From: CAYSEW01 sp964430245 | GTDB taxonomy: Bacteria > Bacteroidota > Bacteroidia > Flavobacteriales_D > Parvicellaceae | DNA: 64,000 nt | Reading direction: 5' to 3' | Assembly (NCBI GenBank): GCA_964430245.1 | Contig: CAYSEW010000004.1 | Span: 62,001-126,000, forward strand | In this document: positions 62,716-64,000 of the stretch, in pieces | How positions within the stretch are numbered: the stretch's first letter is position 1 | Layout of the letters: each line of letters opens with the position of its first letter | Notes under the pieces: generated by a model | What the model saw: the letters and a program-made list of their open reading frames with translations, nothing else | Database searches by the model: none | Told to the model about the DNA's origin: nothing | Position numbers and translations under genes: made by a program

Positions 62716-63657
62716 ATGAGCTCAATTAAATTACATCATCTATTAATTAATTTCATTTTTATTGTATTAATTCACAGTAATTTTCATTCTCAAGACTCTA
62801 CCTCTACATTGAATGAATCAATTGCTGTTATCCATAAAAAAAATGGTGAAACCATTAGAGGCTTTGTCTACCATAATGATGCTGAAAAAATAATCATCAT
62901 TTCTGGAAATGAACAAAAAATAACTATTCCATATACACAAATAGCTTCTATTGAATTTATTTCTACTGAAAGCTTAAAAAATGAAACTGAATTTAAAGAA
63001 GAACATTTAAATTATACTCAAAATTGTTTTTTTCCTACAGGATTTACAACTAAGAAAGGTGATTTTACTGGAAATGCTCATTATGGCTTATCTGGAAATG
63101 CAAAAATTGGAATTTCTGATAACTTTGAATTGACAGCAGGAACTATTTCTTTTGTCGCCTATTTTCTTAGTATTGGTTACTCAAAAGAAATCGGAAAAGT
63201 TTTACAATTTGGCATTAATGGATATGGAGGTTTTACATTTGATTTTAACCAAAACCCCATTCATAACTTAACTCCTATTTATTGTATGATTCCAAGATTT
63301 AGTATAGGCAATAAAAATAGAAATATTACCATGGGTTTTATTGGATTTTTGGGCGCTGATTTATTTATTGGATCAAACTTAAAATATGAATTTATGTATG
63401 GAGGTTACATCGCAGCAAAAAATAGATTTAAAGAAAAATGGTCTGTTTCTAGTGAGTTAGCTAGTGTCTCTATTAAAGGGTTATATACTACTTATATGGG
63501 TAACTTTACATTTAATTTTATGAGGAGTTTTTATTCTTCATGGTCCTTTGGAATTGCAGGGATTAGAAGCGAAGATCCAATTAATGGATTTCAAAACTTT
63601 GCTAACCTACCCTTTTTACCTTTACCCTATTTTGGATACATGAGAAGATTTAATTAA
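62716..63657 (+). CDS. hypothetical exported, probably outer membrane, protein
   Basis: A 313-residue protein, not assigned to a family. A signal peptide covers about 1-26 (ending NFHSQ). Residues 30-80 form a small beta domain (SIAVIHKKNGETIRGFVYHNDAEKI, then ITIPYTQIASIEF), like short SH3/LSm-type segments seen at the N-terminus of other bacteroidal envelope proteins. The rest has alternating strands with aromatic ends (FGINGYGGFTFDF, YEFMYGGYIAAKNRF, MGNFTFNFMRSFYSSWSFGIAG) and ends in MRRFN, which suggests a beta-barrel. It is divergent from hemE and overlaps the convergent STAS-like gene by 4 bp. Confidence 0.65.
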   Translation: MSSIKLHHLLINFIFIVLIHSNFHSQDSTSTLNESIAVIHKKNGETIRGFVYHNDAEKIIIISGNEQKITIPYTQIASIEFISTESLKNETEFKEEHLNYTQNCFFPTGFTTKKGDFTGNAHYGLSGNAKIGISDNFELTAGTISFVAYFLSIGYSKEIGKVLQFGINGYGGFTFDFNQNPIHNLTPIYCMIPRFSIGNKNRNITMGFIGFLGADLFIGSNLKYEFMYGGYIAAKNRFKEKWSVSSELASVSIKGLYTTYMGNFTFNFMRSFYSSWSFGIAGIRSEDPINGFQNFANLPFLPLPYFGYMRRFN

Positions 63658-64000
63658 CTCAGTTCTTTTAAAGTTTCAACTTGATCTTCTAGCCACAATA
63701 AAGCATCATTGTAATTGTTAAAAATCATTGCTTTTGACTTATTCCTTAAATATTTAACATAAAAATTTGCTAATAATCTGATTGACAAATTATCTGTAAC
63801 GATGGACTGAAAAACACAAGACTTATTAAATGCAGGGTCTATTGTAAAAAATCTCATTGAATTTATAGTAGCAGTAGATTGTATATTTCTTGCATCCACT
63901 AAAATTCCAAATTTTTTGTTTGAAAAAGTCAATAATTGATCACGGAATATAACACCATCTTTAACAGTAATATTTAACTTATCTTTTATCTTAATATAAA
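63654..64000 (-). CDS. DUF7793/STAS-like protein, 5' end beyond the window
   Basis: A partial gene. The frame stays open to base 64000, so the real start lies outside the window; a TTG at 63932 is not the start. The visible 115 residues read through ITVKDGVIFRDQLLTFSNKK, then FGILVDARNIQSTATINSMRFF, LSIRLLANFYVKYL and YNDALLWLEDQVE. This pattern resembles the small STAS/SpoIIAA-like proteins (DUF7793) of Bacteroidota. Function unknown. It could in principle partner a SpoIIE-type phosphatase such as the one at 22677-25064, but nothing in the window shows this. Confidence 0.6.
   Translation of the reverse strand, partial: YIKIKDKLNITVKDGVIFRDQLLTFSNKKFGILVDARNIQSTATINSMRFFTIDPAFNKSCVFQSIVTDNLSIRLLANFYVKYLRNKSKAMIFNNYNDALLWLEDQVETLKELS

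Noticed and set aside
63930..63932. TTG as start of the last minus-strand gene
   Set aside because: The frame continues open to base 64000 with family-like sequence, so the true start is outside the window.
1..64000. CRISPR arrays, tRNA/rRNA genes, IS elements, prophage genes
   Set aside because: Looked for on both strands; no direct-repeat array, cloverleaf T-loop, transposase or phage motif was recognised.

Overview
The window reads as a low-GC Bacteroidota chromosome, most likely from the order Flavobacteriales. Several independent signs agree: a bacterial mevalonate pathway operon, a type IX secretion C-terminal sorting domain, the Bacteroidota promoter form TTG-N19/20-TAnnTTTG before rpmG and rpmB, and the order rpmB ... 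rpmG - DUF4295 - ftsY - rimO. The order-level assignment is inference. Two 100-N gaps (29352-29451 and 35015-35114) are flanked on each side by the same 55 bp, so they look like assembler artefacts. Both genes they interrupt read through intact once the duplicate is collapsed.

1-9006 is a mannose or N-glycan utilisation locus. It holds a CutC tail and an exported GH2 beta-mannosidase on the plus strand, facing an exported GH92 alpha-mannosidase, a FucP/GluP-type sugar permease, an N-acetylhexosamine-1-kinase-like enzyme and a sugar nucleotidyltransferase. 9140-16517 is a compact operon: class II HMG-CoA reductase, a GYDIA-type GHMP kinase (probably the phosphomevalonate kinase step), diphosphomevalonate decarboxylase, mevalonate kinase, a UbiA-type prenyltransferase and a lipoprotein oligopeptidase B. 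16507-25064 (minus) carries housekeeping genes (aroK, ligA, prmC) followed by envelope and signalling genes (DUF2490 barrel, CotH lipoprotein, TPR-SpoIIE phosphatase).

25194-37445 is a fatty-acid and probably alkane degradation region: acyl-CoA synthetase, two VLCAD-like acyl-CoA dehydrogenases, an AlkB-type alkane monooxygenase, a MarR regulator, and FadI- and FadJ-like beta-oxidation enzymes. A shared 13-bp sequence containing ATGCATGCAT lies upstream of both the second dehydrogenase and the thiolase, and is a plausible MarR operator. 37489-45528 is mixed: a redoxin, an aminotransferase, a T9SS-exported esterase, an ECF sigma factor with an anti-sigma-like protein that appears to span both membranes, CtlX, a lipoprotein and an Smr protein.

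45540-64000 is mostly minus-strand: a hybrid histidine kinase, rimO, ftsY, DUF4295, rpmG, a secreted aminopeptidase P inserted between rpmG and rpmB, yidC, a penicillin-acylase-like protein without a signal peptide, lhgO, an Atg22/UMF1-type transporter, a jelly-roll/OmpA fusion, hemE, and a truncated DUF7793/STAS-like gene at the edge. No tRNA, rRNA, insertion sequence, prophage or CRISPR array was recognised. Excluding the N gaps, no gene-free stretch exceeds about 250 bp.

The most interesting system is the ECF sigma / transenvelope anti-sigma pair at 40956-43261. It resembles the dual membrane-spanning anti-sigma (Dma) architecture known from Bacteroides.
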